From Auricularia sp. M13 (lineage: Eukaryota > Basidiomycota > Agaricomycetes > Auriculariales > Auriculariaceae), in assembly GCA_037042915.1 (NCBI GenBank), contig CM073204.1, positions 558,001 to 622,000 of the forward strand: 64,000 nt of DNA, read 5' to 3'. Positions 11,179 to 20,280 of the stretch are shown here, one piece after another; position 1 is the stretch's first letter; every line of letters starts with the position of its first letter. The position numbers and the translations under genes are program-made. The notes under the pieces were generated by a model that was given only the letters and a program-made list of their open reading frames with translations, was not told where the DNA came from and ran no database searches.

Positions 11179-12580
11179 GCGCCGCGAGCTTGCCGAGCCG
11201 CTCAGTACGGCCGACGTGCAGGCCCTGGGAGACGCGCACAGCGAGGGGCGCGACTTGCTTGTCGTGCACCCGCCGCGTCTTCGCGCTAGCGGTGCGCCTG
11301 CGTTCGACGACATGCGCGAGGAGCGCAGTCAGGCGGACGATGACGAGCGCCTGCCCGGCCCACACGTCGACCATCTTTGCGCAGACGGTGCGCCGGCGTT
11401 CCATGGCCCACGCGAGGAGCGCCGTTGGGTTGACGCTGCCGGATGCCTGCCCGGCCTGCACCTCGACCCTCTTCGCGTAGAAAGTGCGCCGGTGGTCGAA
11501 TGTGGGGCTGGCCAGCGCCAGCACCTCGCGCAGCCTCTTGGCGCCGACAGCGGGTCCGCGAGCGGGCCCGCCCTGCACCGCTCGCGCGAGCTGCTGCCTG
11601 GCGACGTCGACCATCATCCCGGCCTGCACTACGAGCGTCCTCGCGCAGATGGCCGCCGGCTCAACGAGCGACTGACGCGCGCGGATTGCAGAAACTCGAA
11701 CGCGCGTCTGGCCGACTCCACGACGCCATACAGCATGCATACTGTCGTCGGCGAGAACCACACCGTCGATTCCGGGCTTGTGCTGGCTGCTGCTACACAC
11801 ACGCATGACACGGCCGTACTCGTACACGAACTCGTCGTCGACACCGCGGGTTATGCCAGCGAACAGGAGGACGACGAGACCGCAACTCGTCCGAAGGATC
11901 CCGCCAGGCGCGTTCGTCCTGCAACGGCTCAGGTGCGATTCGTCAGGTCATTTGAGTTTTCTCACTGTCCGCAGGCAATTGGTTTGGTCCATGTGCGATG
12001 CCTGCAGATGCTCGGACTGGGGAGGTTCGTCCTCCCGGCTGTTGGCGCGCTCTGCATTTTCGCCTGCTGGAGCTCTGGCATCATATTCGTCTGCGCATTC
12101 TACTTCGCCTTGAAAAATCCAGCCCTCACCAAACAATCAATCGCATTTACGACCGCTGCGACAGGTCTCGCGTACCTCTATTCATACGTTTTTGCTCGCG
12201 CGTTCCTCGCAACCGACGTGGCTGGCGCTGCTCGTCGCACGCTCACCATGCGCAGCTCAACGTTAGCCGTGCGTGTCTTCTCCGTGCGCGAGCTGCACTC
12301 ACCCGTGCAGGACATCGGCCTTGTCCACGCGCGCTGCCTTCAGATGCTCGGTCTCGAGAAGTTCGCTACCCCGGCCTTTTGCGCACTCTCCGTCTTCGCG
12401 GCCTGCCTCTCGTATATTGTTGTTCCTTGCAGTCTTTACTTTGTCCGGGTGCATCCCGCGCCGTGCGACGTCTGGCCCGCATTCGCAGCAAAAGCTGCGG
12501 CACTTGCGTACCTTTCCTCGAGCATTTGCGCGTATGCATTCCACGCATTGGACTCGTGCGGGAACGGCAGAGCGGCCTGA
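11075..12580 (+). CDS. Membrane-repeat protein, copy 1 (hypothetical)
   Basis: Open frame of 501 codons from the first in-frame ATG. The 5' part overlaps the end of the VPS13 pseudogene and a degenerate piece of the RADGAPA-type tandem array, so the true start may be further in; the part conserved with copy 2 begins at about 11744. The C-terminal ~210 residues form two tandem units of about 90 residues. Each starts IGLVH(V/A)RCLQMLGL and contains two hydrophobic stretches (VGALCIFACWSSGIIFV; FCALSVFAACLSYIVVP; and weaker second helices near AYLYSYVFARAF and AYLSSSICAYAF). About four membrane segments are expected. I do not recognise the family. Copy 2 at 15745-16695 is nearly identical over the conserved part. 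Confidence 0.5.
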   Translation: MGAVYDAATSHQSIRNRHSISTHGPNSKSTILHSSRRELAEPLSTADVQALGDAHSEGRDLLVVHPPRLRASGAPAFDDMREERSQADDDERLPGPHVDHLCADGAPAFHGPREERRWVDAAGCLPGLHLDPLRVESAPVVECGAGQRQHLAQPLGADSGSASGPALHRSRELLPGDVDHHPGLHYERPRADGRRLNERLTRADCRNSNARLADSTTPYSMHTVVGENHTVDSGLVLAAATHTHDTAVLVHELVVDTAGYASEQEDDETATRPKDPARRVRPATAQVRFVRSFEFSHCPQAIGLVHVRCLQMLGLGRFVLPAVGALCIFACWSSGIIFVCAFYFALKNPALTKQSIAFTTAATGLAYLYSYVFARAFLATDVAGAARRTLTMRSSTLAVRVFSVRELHSPVQDIGLVHARCLQMLGLEKFATPAFCALSVFAACLSYIVVPCSLYFVRVHPAPCDVWPAFAAKAAALAYLSSSICAYAFHALDSCGNGRAA

Positions 12581-13096
12581 TTTATTGTAGATAACTTTCT
12601 TGAGATCGGCCGGTTCCTCTTTTTCTTGCGCACTTTCTTGTCTTCGTGTGCCTCTTTGTTCTGGTTCATGCAAAACCAAACTGTGTTTACTTGTGTAATG
12701 GTCATAGCCTGAACCTGCGTTTCACATCTCATCGAACCCGGGTGCTGAAAATCCTCAGTCGCAGTATCAAAGTAACTTTCAGTGCGTACTCACATCCCTA
12801 ATATCATCCGCTTTCGACAACTCCATATCTTTGCCTTGCGAAGATACCGATCGAGACGGTTGCCCTGCTTGCTTCACGGCGCAAACTGCAGCGCATCGCT
12901 GCAGGGCGACAGCATGTCGATTTCTCAGACAGAGCTGTGCTGTTCCGTACAATCAGAAATTTGAAGCAAAAGTATTGACGGGATCACCTTGTCCGGCCTT
13001 TCGACAGACCAATGTCGCGTGGGCCGCGGCTCACATTCTCATCCACCATTCGAGCCGCGGCTTTAATTACGACGCGCTCCTGTATTCCATACAAAA
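11250..13096 (+). repeat. Segmental duplication, copy 1
   Basis: This segment recurs at about 15260-17215, roughly 4 kb downstream in the same orientation. The match includes the end of the tandem array, the membrane-repeat gene, its T-rich 3' flank (after 12580 and 16695) and about 500 bp of further non-coding sequence. It ends after CGAGCCGCGGCTTTRATTAC. Copy 2 carries extra sequence around 15665-15800 that copy 1 lacks. By eye the copies are about 95 percent or more identical over the gene. Confidence 0.85.
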
Positions 13097-13942
13097 GACG
13101 GATATCCGGAAGAGGCCGTTTCCGGGATAGTAGTCCCGTGATGTACTGAGCGTTGTCCCGGATTGTGGACCCAAGTGTCACCGTATGTGCTCAGAAGAAC
13201 TTGTAATTCATGTCCCTAAAACCAAGGAAACCCACTGCCTAAGCATGAGGTAATGCTTTGAAGCGGTGTGCTCACTGCGAAACACACCGCGGCTGGCCAC
13301 AGCGCCGACGGCTCCAACTGCCGTCACGACACTCTGGCATTTGCCCTGGTGTGCAGCGATTGGGGCAGCTCTATATTACTGAACATAACGTCTTGTGTGT
13401 CGTGCACACTATCTGTGCTGAGCAAAGGGGATACATGCGGACGCGATGCCAGGCGCATCAACACCGGTTTTCACAATCGTCCGCGGACAATGCACACGAC
13501 GCTCGCCTGTTCACCATTGCCCGCCGTCGCCGCGGCCGACACCAGCCTCGCAGCATGGGCGCGGCAACCATACGTGCGTCTCAGTCATCAATGCAACGCG
13601 TGCAGTGACTGTAATGCCCAGTTGAATGTAGGTCAGCTGCGGCTTCAAGACGTCAGTAGCTTTTTCAAGTTGATCATTCCTTTGCAGACTGAGACTACAG
13701 CGCAAGATTCATAGCTACTAGTACATTCCATAGGACAGATCGAATGCTGCCCATTACTACACACACGCAAGGGACGGCTTCAGGAACATAGGACACGAAC
13801 TCTGGGACAATGCGGGCATATTATATGCGAAGGAGAAAGAGCGAAGCGTGATCTCACGCCGTAAATAATTACACAGAGGAAAAGGTAGCTGAGTCTCGCT
13901 GTCAAGATTGACAGCCCAAGCACCCATCGCCCACGCCGCAAC
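13097..13942. other. Spacer between the two duplicated copies
   Basis: No recognisable gene. A plus-strand frame at 13268-13714 is open for ~148 codons but has no motif I know. On the minus strand, 13830-13920 would encode a hydrophobic stretch (WVLGLSILTARLSYLFLCVI), which could be a decayed membrane segment. Neither is strong enough to call. Confidence 0.4.
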
Positions 13943-15814
13943 ATGTCGAGCATGAATCGCGCCTCGCGTTCGCGCGAGCGTTTCCACATCGCCGAATCAG
14001 CTCTCGTTCGTCGGACGCGTAGCGCGCCGCCCTGCTGTGCGCGCCGCATTGACGCCCGAGACCGTCGTCGCGCGGACAGCGCCCCAGCCCCTGCGCCCGA
14101 CCGCGAACCCCAGCCTGGCCACAATGGCCAGCTCCTCGTCGACGAGCTGGTGCTGGACAGCAGGCGCGACGAGCCCAATCAGTCGGGCCACGTCGACCAA
14201 GCGCCGCGCCTGCTCCCACAATGCTCTCGCGCAGACGGCGCGCCACCGCTGGACGCCGTACGCAACGAGCACCAAAAAACAGGTCACCCGGACCGCGACG
14301 GTGCGTCTGCGCACAGAGTCGCGCAACACCCCGACCTGTTCGAAGCGTGGCTTCGCGCGGACTGCGCGCCGGCGCTCAACCATGTGCTCGCCGTCACCGA
14401 CCGTCAGTCAGACGCGGTCGACCACCACCCACCCGCACTTGTCGTTCGCGCGAACGACAAGTCGGCGCTCAACCATTCGCGCGTGGAGCAGCGAATGTCC
14501 GTCCTGCGCGTCGACCGTTTTCGTACAGAAAATGCGTCGGCGTTCGAACGTGCGGGCGAGGTGGACGTGCGTGTCGTCGACCGTATTCGCGCGGACGGCG
14601 CGCCTGCGTTCGACGGCGCGCCTGCGTTCGACGGCGCGGACGAGCGCCTGCCCGGCCTGCACGTCGACCATCTTCGCGCAGACAGTGCGCCGGCGGTCGA
14701 ACGTGCGGGCGAGGAAGGCCAGCCCGTCGTTGACCGTCTTCGCGCGGACCGTTCGCCTGCGGTCAACGGCACGCGCGAGGAGCGCCGTCAGGCGGACGAC
14801 GGCGAGCGCCTGCCCGGCCTGCACATCGATCGTCTTCGTGCGGATGGCGCGCCGGCGGTCGAACGTGCGAGCCTCGCCGTCGACGGTGTTCGCGCTGACG
14901 GAGAGCCGGCGGTCGAACGTGCGGGCGAGGAGCGCCGGCAGGTGGACGACGGCGAGCTGCAGCCCGGCCTGCACGTCGCCCGTCATCGCGCGGATCGCGC
15001 GCCGGCGGTCGAACGTGCGGGCGACGCTGGCCAGCCCGTCGTCGACCGTGTTCGCGCAGACGGTGCGCCGGCGTTCGACGGCACGCGCGAGGAGGAGCGC
15101 CGTCAGATAGACGACTGCGAGCGCCTGCCCGGCCTGCACGTCGCCCGTCTTCGCGCGGATGGCGCGCCGGCGGTCGAACGTGCGGGCGAGGCTAGCCAGC
15201 CCGCCGTCGAGCGTCTTCGCGCTGACTGTGCGCCGGCGTTCGACAGCACGCGCGAGGAGTGCCGTCACGTGGACGGTCTGTCGGGCGACGGCGAGCTGCA
15301 GCCCGGCCTGCACGTCGCCCGTCTTCGCGCGGATGGCGCGCCGGCGGTCGAACGTGCGGGCGACGCTGGCCAGCCCGTCGTCGACCGTGTTCGCGCAGAC
15401 AGTGCGCCGGCGTTCGATGGCCCGCGCGAGGACCGCCGTCAGGTGGACGATGCCGGACGCTTGCCCGGCCTGCGCGTCGACCCTCTTCGCGCAGAAAGTG
15501 CGCCGGCGGTCGAACGTGGGGCTGGCCAGCGCCAGCACCTCGCGCAGCCTCTGGGCCCCGACAGCGCGAGAGGGTCCGCCCTGTACAGCTCGCGCGAGCT
15601 GCGGCCTGGCGACGTCGACCACCAGCCCAGCCTGCGCGTCGAGCGTCCTCGCGCAGATGGCGCGCCGGCGTTGAACGTCGCGGGCGAGGCTAGCCAGCAC
15701 CCGTCCACCGTCTTGGCGCGGACTGCGCGCCGACGCTCGGCGATATGCCCGCCGCGACGGACTCTGAGTCGTGCGTACTCTATTATCAACCTGGCCTGCT
15801 CGCCGAGCGACTGA
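13943..15814 (+). CDS. Tandem-repeat ORF, doubtful protein
   Basis: A 623-codon frame with a proper ATG at 13943. From about residue 180 on it consists of charged repeats built from RADGAPAVERAGE and RADGAPAFDGTREERRQ modules separated by DDGERLPGLHVA. Such a product would be disordered and highly charged. Long frames are also open in the other plus frames (14037-15110) and on the minus strand (14408-15700, with repeats like ARTFDRRRAIRAKTGDVQAG), because the unit is GC-rich, lacks TA-containing stop codons and has a length close to a multiple of three. I cannot tell which frame, if any, is translated. The frame overlaps the start of the 15745 gene in a different phase. Confidence 0.25.
   Translation: MSSMNRASRSRERFHIAESALVRRTRSAPPCCARRIDARDRRRADSAPAPAPDREPQPGHNGQLLVDELVLDSRRDEPNQSGHVDQAPRLLPQCSRADGAPPLDAVRNEHQKTGHPDRDGASAHRVAQHPDLFEAWLRADCAPALNHVLAVTDRQSDAVDHHPPALVVRANDKSALNHSRVEQRMSVLRVDRFRTENASAFERAGEVDVRVVDRIRADGAPAFDGAPAFDGADERLPGLHVDHLRADSAPAVERAGEEGQPVVDRLRADRSPAVNGTREERRQADDGERLPGLHIDRLRADGAPAVERASLAVDGVRADGEPAVERAGEERRQVDDGELQPGLHVARHRADRAPAVERAGDAGQPVVDRVRADGAPAFDGTREEERRQIDDCERLPGLHVARLRADGAPAVERAGEASQPAVERLRADCAPAFDSTREECRHVDGLSGDGELQPGLHVARLRADGAPAVERAGDAGQPVVDRVRADSAPAFDGPREDRRQVDDAGRLPGLRVDPLRAESAPAVERGAGQRQHLAQPLGPDSARGSALYSSRELRPGDVDHQPSLRVERPRADGAPALNVAGEASQHPSTVLARTARRRSAICPPRRTLSRAYSIINLACSPSD
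14560..15720. repeat. GC-rich tandem array, unit about 160 bp
   Basis: Around seven degenerate copies of a ~160 bp higher-order unit. Each has two half-units that share a core like GCGGACGGCGCGCCGGCG(G/T)T but differ in their tails: a shorter one (GAACGTGCGGGCGAGG) and a longer one (CACGCGCGAGGAGCGCCGTC). A degenerate extension of the same array forms the first part of the downstream-matching segment at 11250-11650. The GC content is far above the surrounding DNA. Confidence 0.85.
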
Positions 15815-17215
15815 CGCACGCGCGGATTGCAGAAACTTCGAATGCGCGTCTGGGCGGCTCCATCGGCGAGAACCATACCGTCGATTCCGGGCTTGTGCTG
15901 GCTGCTCCTACACACACGCATGACACGGCCGTACTCGTACACGAATTCGTCGTCGACACCGCGGGTTATGCCAGCGAACAGGAGGACGACGAGACCGCAA
16001 CTCGTCCGAAGGATCCCGCCAGGCGCGTTCGTCCTGCAACGGCTCAGGTGCGACTCGTCAGGTCATTTGAGTTTTCTCACTGTCCGCAGGCAATTGGTCT
16101 GGTGCATGTGCGATGCCTGCAAATGCTCGGACTGGGGAGGTTCGTCCTCCCGGCTGTTGGCGCGCTCTGCATTTTCGCCTGCTGGAGCTCTGGCATCATA
16201 TTCGCCTGCGCATTCTACTTCGCCTTGAAAAATCCAGCCCTCACCAAACAATCAATCGCATTTACGACCGCTGCGACAGGTCTCGCGTACCTCTATTCAT
16301 ACGTTTTTGCTCGCGCGTTCCTCGCAACCGACGTGGCTGGCGCTGCTCGTCGCACGCTCACCATGCGCAGCTCAACGTTAGCCGTGCGTGTCTTCTCCGT
16401 GCGCGAGCTGCACTCACCCGTGCAGGACATCGGCCTTGTCCACGCGCGCTGCCTTCAGATGCTCGGTCTCGAGAAGTTCGCTACCCCGGCCTTTTGCGCA
16501 CTCTCCGTCTTCGCGGCCTGCCTCTCGTATATTGTTGTTCCTTGCAGTCTTTACTTTGTCCGGGTGCATCCCGCGCCCTGCGACGTCTGGCTCGTATTCG
16601 CAGCAAAAGCTGCGGGACTTGCGTACCTTTCCTCGAGCATTTGCGCGTATGCATTCCACGCGTTGGACTCGTGCGGGAACGGCAAAGCAGCCTGATTGAT
16701 TGTAGATAAATTTCTTGAGATTGGTCGGTTCCTCTTTTTCTTGCGCGCTTTCTTGTCTTCGTCTGCCTCTTTGTTCTGGTTCATGAAAAATCAAACTGCG
16801 TTTTCTTGTGTAAAGGTGATAGCCTGTAGCTGCGTTTCTCATCAAACCCGGGCGCTGGAAATCCTCAGTCGCAGTATCAAAGTAACTTTCGGTGCGTACT
16901 CACATCCCTGATATCATCCGCATTCGACAACTCCATATCTTTGGCTTTCGAAGACACCGGTCGAGACGGTCGCCCTGCTTGCTTCACGGCGCAAACTGCA
17001 GCACATCGCTGCAGGGCGACAGCATGACGATTTCTCGCGCAGAGCTGACATCAACTTGTGCTGTTCCGTACAATCAGAAATCTGAAGCAAAAGTATTGAC
17101 GGGCTCACCTTGTCCAGCTGGTCAACCGACCAATGTCGCGTGGGCCGCGGCTCACATTCGCATCCACCATTCGAGCCGCGGCTTTGATTACGACTCGCTC
17201 CTGTATTTCCTACAA
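15260..17215 (+). repeat. Segmental duplication, copy 2
   Basis: Partner of the segment at about 11250-13096 in the same orientation. It carries the better-defined membrane-repeat gene and the same 3' flank. The match ends near 17215, just before the broken gene fragment at 17293-17760, so the duplication boundary and that fragment abut. Confidence 0.85.
15745..16695 (+). CDS. Membrane-repeat protein, copy 2 (hypothetical)
   Basis: 316 codons from an ATG at 15745 to a stop at 16693-16695. The layout is a short polar N-terminus, a charged linker (EQEDDETATRPKDPARR), then two ~90-residue units. Each unit begins IGLVHxRCLQMLGL and carries hydrophobic helices (LPAVGALCIFACWSSGIIF, and FCALSVFAACLSYIVVP). 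The two units are clearly homologous to each other, so the protein arose by internal duplication, and the whole gene was later copied with its neighbour at 11.2-12.6 kb. The gene sits at the 3' end of the tandem array. Function unknown; four membrane passes and no signal peptide are my reading of the hydrophobicity. I prefer the plus strand because hydrophobic segments appear only there. Confidence 0.5.
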   Translation: MPAATDSESCVLYYQPGLLAERLTHARIAETSNARLGGSIGENHTVDSGLVLAAPTHTHDTAVLVHEFVVDTAGYASEQEDDETATRPKDPARRVRPATAQVRLVRSFEFSHCPQAIGLVHVRCLQMLGLGRFVLPAVGALCIFACWSSGIIFACAFYFALKNPALTKQSIAFTTAATGLAYLYSYVFARAFLATDVAGAARRTLTMRSSTLAVRVFSVRELHSPVQDIGLVHARCLQMLGLEKFATPAFCALSVFAACLSYIVVPCSLYFVRVHPAPCDVWLVFAAKAAGLAYLSSSICAYAFHALDSCGNGKAA

Positions 17216-17292
17216 ACCAATTTCACAGTCATGCGACTTGCTATATACATTTTGCGCTTCAAGAGGAGATATAGCAGTTCAGAACATACATT

Positions 17293-17760
17293 TTACGAGA
17301 ACGGCACGACGTCGGGGTAACAGCAAGGAAACGGCGCCTCGCGCCAGTGGTAGTCCGTGTATGTCTGCGCATATGCGATCCAGACACCGCGCTCGAAGAC
17401 CTCGAACTCATGCTGGCAGGCGCGTCCCGAATGGACGTCTGTGGCCATGTTTTGACGATGTGTGCGAACGCCCGCACGGCAGGCTCGTTCGCCCGCCAAT
17501 CAGCCGCGGTCAATGGACTCGGGCCGTTGGGCAAGATGTTCTGGCCCTGCCAGACCGCAAAAATTGCATGCACGCGCTCCAGGTTCGACTGCTGAGCCAA
17601 CGCCGGCGCGCGCGGATACTGGAGACACAGAAATGCGTCCAGAGCGTAAACCTCGAAGCGGAATAGCAACTCAGCAACGTCCCATATGATACAGCGGCGC
17701 CAGGTCTCACTGTGCCAGCTGTACGTCGCGAAGTCGGGGTCGCTGTTGGCAGGCGACGCG
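17293..17760 (-). pseudogene. C-terminal fragment of the 40-44 kb gene family
   Basis: Minus-strand sequence closely matching the last ~160 codons of the gene at 40120-44533. Examples are YASPANSDPDFATYSW, IIWDVAELLFRFEVYALD, APALAQQSNLERVHAIFAVW and, in a second frame, YTDYHWREAPFPCCYPDVV. The frame changes near 17410, where the intact gene has a few more bases before the QHEFEAFERD block, so it cannot encode the full domain. Homology starts abruptly at about 17760; nothing upstream matches. This is a truncated, decaying duplicate. Confidence 0.88.
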
Positions 17761-18296
17761 TATTCCGGTAGAGTGCGGCACAAGCCAGTGAAAGAGGCCA
17801 AGTCGAAGTGCGAGGGTTGACGACGGCGCAGCAGCAGAAATACGTACCGTTGCAGACGCGTGCTGGAGTGTGCGGCTGCCGTGCGCGTTCGGGTGTCTGT
17901 CAAAATTATGAGTGACTTGTTCATGGATACGAGCAACGCTGGTGGGAGAATGTACACCGACGGCCGAATCGTCAACGTAAACCAGTACAGATCTGACTAC
18001 CGCTGAGCCCCCGCCAGCGCGCGGCACAAGTCAGTGCGTGGCGCGCTGGCATTCGAGAGCGCGGCCCTCAACGACTACACCAGGACGAAGGGAGATAATG
18101 ACGCGATGGATGCAGAGTACTTACCGTGACGGTCGCGTGCTCGTCCACAAGATCTCGTCGTAGTCTTGATCTATACGGCGCCGTCACGACGTTGCATGCA
18201 GCCCACTGTACGGGGGTACCGCTCGTGGAAGTGAACTCTGGCGTCTTGCGCTGTGCCCCGTTCAGTGCCCTCTACGGTCGGTAGGCCGCCAATGTC
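17760..18296. other. Spacer with a partial copy of the 18.3 kb repeat
   Basis: No gene recognised. Around 18015-18045 there is another copy of the GCGCGCGGCACAAxTCAGTGCG core found in both arms of the inverted repeat at 18297-18589, so that repeat unit occurs three times within 600 bp. Confidence 0.5.
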
Positions 18297-18589
18297 CTCG
18301 ATGCAGAACTCCAACGATGCTAGTGGTACAACACAGTACACTAGCGTCGAGATGCTCTCGTCGGCGCGCGGCACAACTCAGTGCGGGCGGGCTGGGACGT
18401 GGACAAGGACAGGTTGTTTAAAGCGCCGACCGCAGGCATATGTGCCCGACGGTATGAAGCGCCGCATCTTGCGCCCGCCCACGTCCCAGCGCGCCCGCAC
18501 TGAGTTGTGCCGCGCGCCGACGAGAGCTTCTCGACGCTAGTGTACTGTGTTGTTCCTCTAGCATCGTTGGAGTTCTGAACTGCATCGAC
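18297..18589. repeat. Inverted repeat upstream of the F-box gene
   Basis: Two ~105 bp arms (about 18297-18402 and 18480-18589) are inverted copies of each other, sharing CTCCAACGATGCTAG, ACAACACAGTACACTAGCGT and GGCGCGCGGCACAACTCAGT. A ~80 bp spacer separates them. I found no clear target duplication, so it may be a MITE or a local inverted duplication. It ends about 75 bp before the F-box start codon and may overlap that promoter. Confidence 0.75.
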
Positions 18590-18663
18590 GACACGCGCCT
18601 ACGCCTTTGCAGTCGCGCGGCCGCAAAACCTCTAGTCCCGCAACCCACCGTCACGCACGCGAC

Positions 18664-20280
18664 ATGTCGTTTGACCCTCTAGATCCCAACCGCTACGCCA
18701 GCGGCGCAGAGGCCGCTGCCGTCCTCGCGCGCGTGCAAATTGAGCAGGCCGATGTCGGCGTTGCGACCAAGCGCAGGGAGCACGCCCGCCAGTTACTCCA
18801 GGCGGCCGAGCAGCGCTTCCTGGACGCCGAGGTCGCCTACAAGATGTGCCAGGCGGACAGGGAGCAGGCCGTCGAATACGACCGCCAGGCTGCCGAGCAG
18901 CTCGAGATATCCGCTGGCCGGCTGGCTGTCGCGAAAGCGCCGCTGCACCCAGTCAGGAAGGCGCCGCTAGAGGTGCTGGGCCTCATCTTCGAATGGTGCA
19001 TCGAGCTCTGCTGCCCGTCTGCCTCTGGCTCGCCCTCGGACAAGCCTCACGACGTCCTCAACCGCCAGCGCCAGCCCTTTCTGTTATCGGCCGTCTGTCG
19101 CCGCTGGAGGTACGCTTGCCGTTTGTATCCGCCCATGTGGCGCACGCTCGACCTTCGACTGGACGACATTCTCCTCGACAATGTGCACTCCTGGATTCGC
19201 TATGCCACCGCCGTGATCACCCACTCTGCGCGCGTTCCTATGCACTTGCGCGTGTTCCGCGTGCGCCCGTCCATTGTCCCAGTCGATGGCCAGCTCGTCG
19301 ACACGCTGCTCCCCCTGATGCCCAGATGCAAGTACCTTGTGGTCTGCGCGGCGACCCTCAGTGAGCCCGACGACCCGCTATTCATTATGCTCTGCGGTGC
19401 GACTCCTCTCCTGCGCGGTCTCTACATCCGCGTCAACCGCACCACGCCAGGGCCCGTGCACCTCCTCCCCGACGCGCCGAAGCTGCACACCATTGACGCC
19501 AACTACCCGTTCACAAAGGTCGTTACGACCTTCCCGGGTGCGGAGATCGTCTCGCTCGCGTCGCCCGTCACGACTCAGGACCTCCGCCGCGATGATATCG
19601 CCGCGCTCCAAGCCGCCTGCCCGAACCTCGACGACCTCACGCTGCTCTACCCCGCCGTGGGCCTCGCGGTGCGCACGAGCCCGGTAGTGCTCAAGATGCT
19701 CGTGCTGCGGATCAAGTACTCCAAGCCCGCCGCGTCGGGCGACCTGCTCGCCTTCGCCGACCAATTCTCGCTCCCGCGCATCCGCTTGCTGCGCCTGTAC
19801 GGCGACCCCGAGGGCAGCGGCGCACGGGTGGCCTTTCTCGCGGCCGTCTTCCCGCAGTGGCGCACGCTCAGCAAGCTGACAATCAGCACCATCGTGGGCG
19901 CAGACATCGACGCGTTCTGCAACGCGCTGGCGGACGCGCGCAACCTCGGCGCGCTCATCCTGCGCAAGGTCGCCTTCACGCACGCCACCCTGCATCGCCT
20001 CTGCGACGCCTTCGGCCTTCCCTCGGCCTACGCCGCGGGGACTTGGCTCTGCCCGCTGCTCAAAAATCTCGACCTCTTCGATTGCACGCTGTCTCCGGAC
20101 TGCACCATGGACGATCTCATCGTCCTGGTGGCGCGCAGGCTGGACGGATCCGATAATCCCTTCTACGACCAACCCCCGGCGCGGCTGCGCAGGTTGTATC
20201 TCCCGCAGGGAATTGACGAGCACGTCAGTGCTCGCATCAGTGAACTGTTTTCTCGGACTTATGTATTTCAATCTGAATGA
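18664..20280 (+). CDS. Coiled-coil F-box-like protein
   Basis: 538 codons from the ATG at 18664, the first ATG in a frame that is open slightly further upstream. Residues about 20-95 form an alanine/glutamate/glutamine-rich helix (for example LLQAAEQRFLDAEVAYKM), predicted coiled coil. An F-box-like segment follows (about 100-165): LEVLGLIFEWC, then FLLSAVCRRWRYACRLYPPMW. The rest is a leucine-rich tail. Coiled coil, then F-box, then irregular leucine-rich repeats is the standard layout of the expanded F-box family in Agaricomycetes. These are presumed substrate adaptors of SCF ubiquitin ligases; that role is family knowledge. The frame is uninterrupted with strong GC3 bias, which supports a live gene. 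An inverted repeat lies directly upstream. Confidence 0.85.
   Translation: MSFDPLDPNRYASGAEAAAVLARVQIEQADVGVATKRREHARQLLQAAEQRFLDAEVAYKMCQADREQAVEYDRQAAEQLEISAGRLAVAKAPLHPVRKAPLEVLGLIFEWCIELCCPSASGSPSDKPHDVLNRQRQPFLLSAVCRRWRYACRLYPPMWRTLDLRLDDILLDNVHSWIRYATAVITHSARVPMHLRVFRVRPSIVPVDGQLVDTLLPLMPRCKYLVVCAATLSEPDDPLFIMLCGATPLLRGLYIRVNRTTPGPVHLLPDAPKLHTIDANYPFTKVVTTFPGAEIVSLASPVTTQDLRRDDIAALQAACPNLDDLTLLYPAVGLAVRTSPVVLKMLVLRIKYSKPAASGDLLAFADQFSLPRIRLLRLYGDPEGSGARVAFLAAVFPQWRTLSKLTISTIVGADIDAFCNALADARNLGALILRKVAFTHATLHRLCDAFGLPSAYAAGTWLCPLLKNLDLFDCTLSPDCTMDDLIVLVARRLDGSDNPFYDQPPARLRRLYLPQGIDEHVSARISELFSRTYVFQSE

Noticed and set aside
14408-15700. Minus-strand 430-codon repeat protein
   Set aside because: It mirrors plus-strand frames over the same GC-rich array and has no start-side or end-side domain to support it. 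I could not choose a strand, so I list only the array and the plus frame at low confidence.
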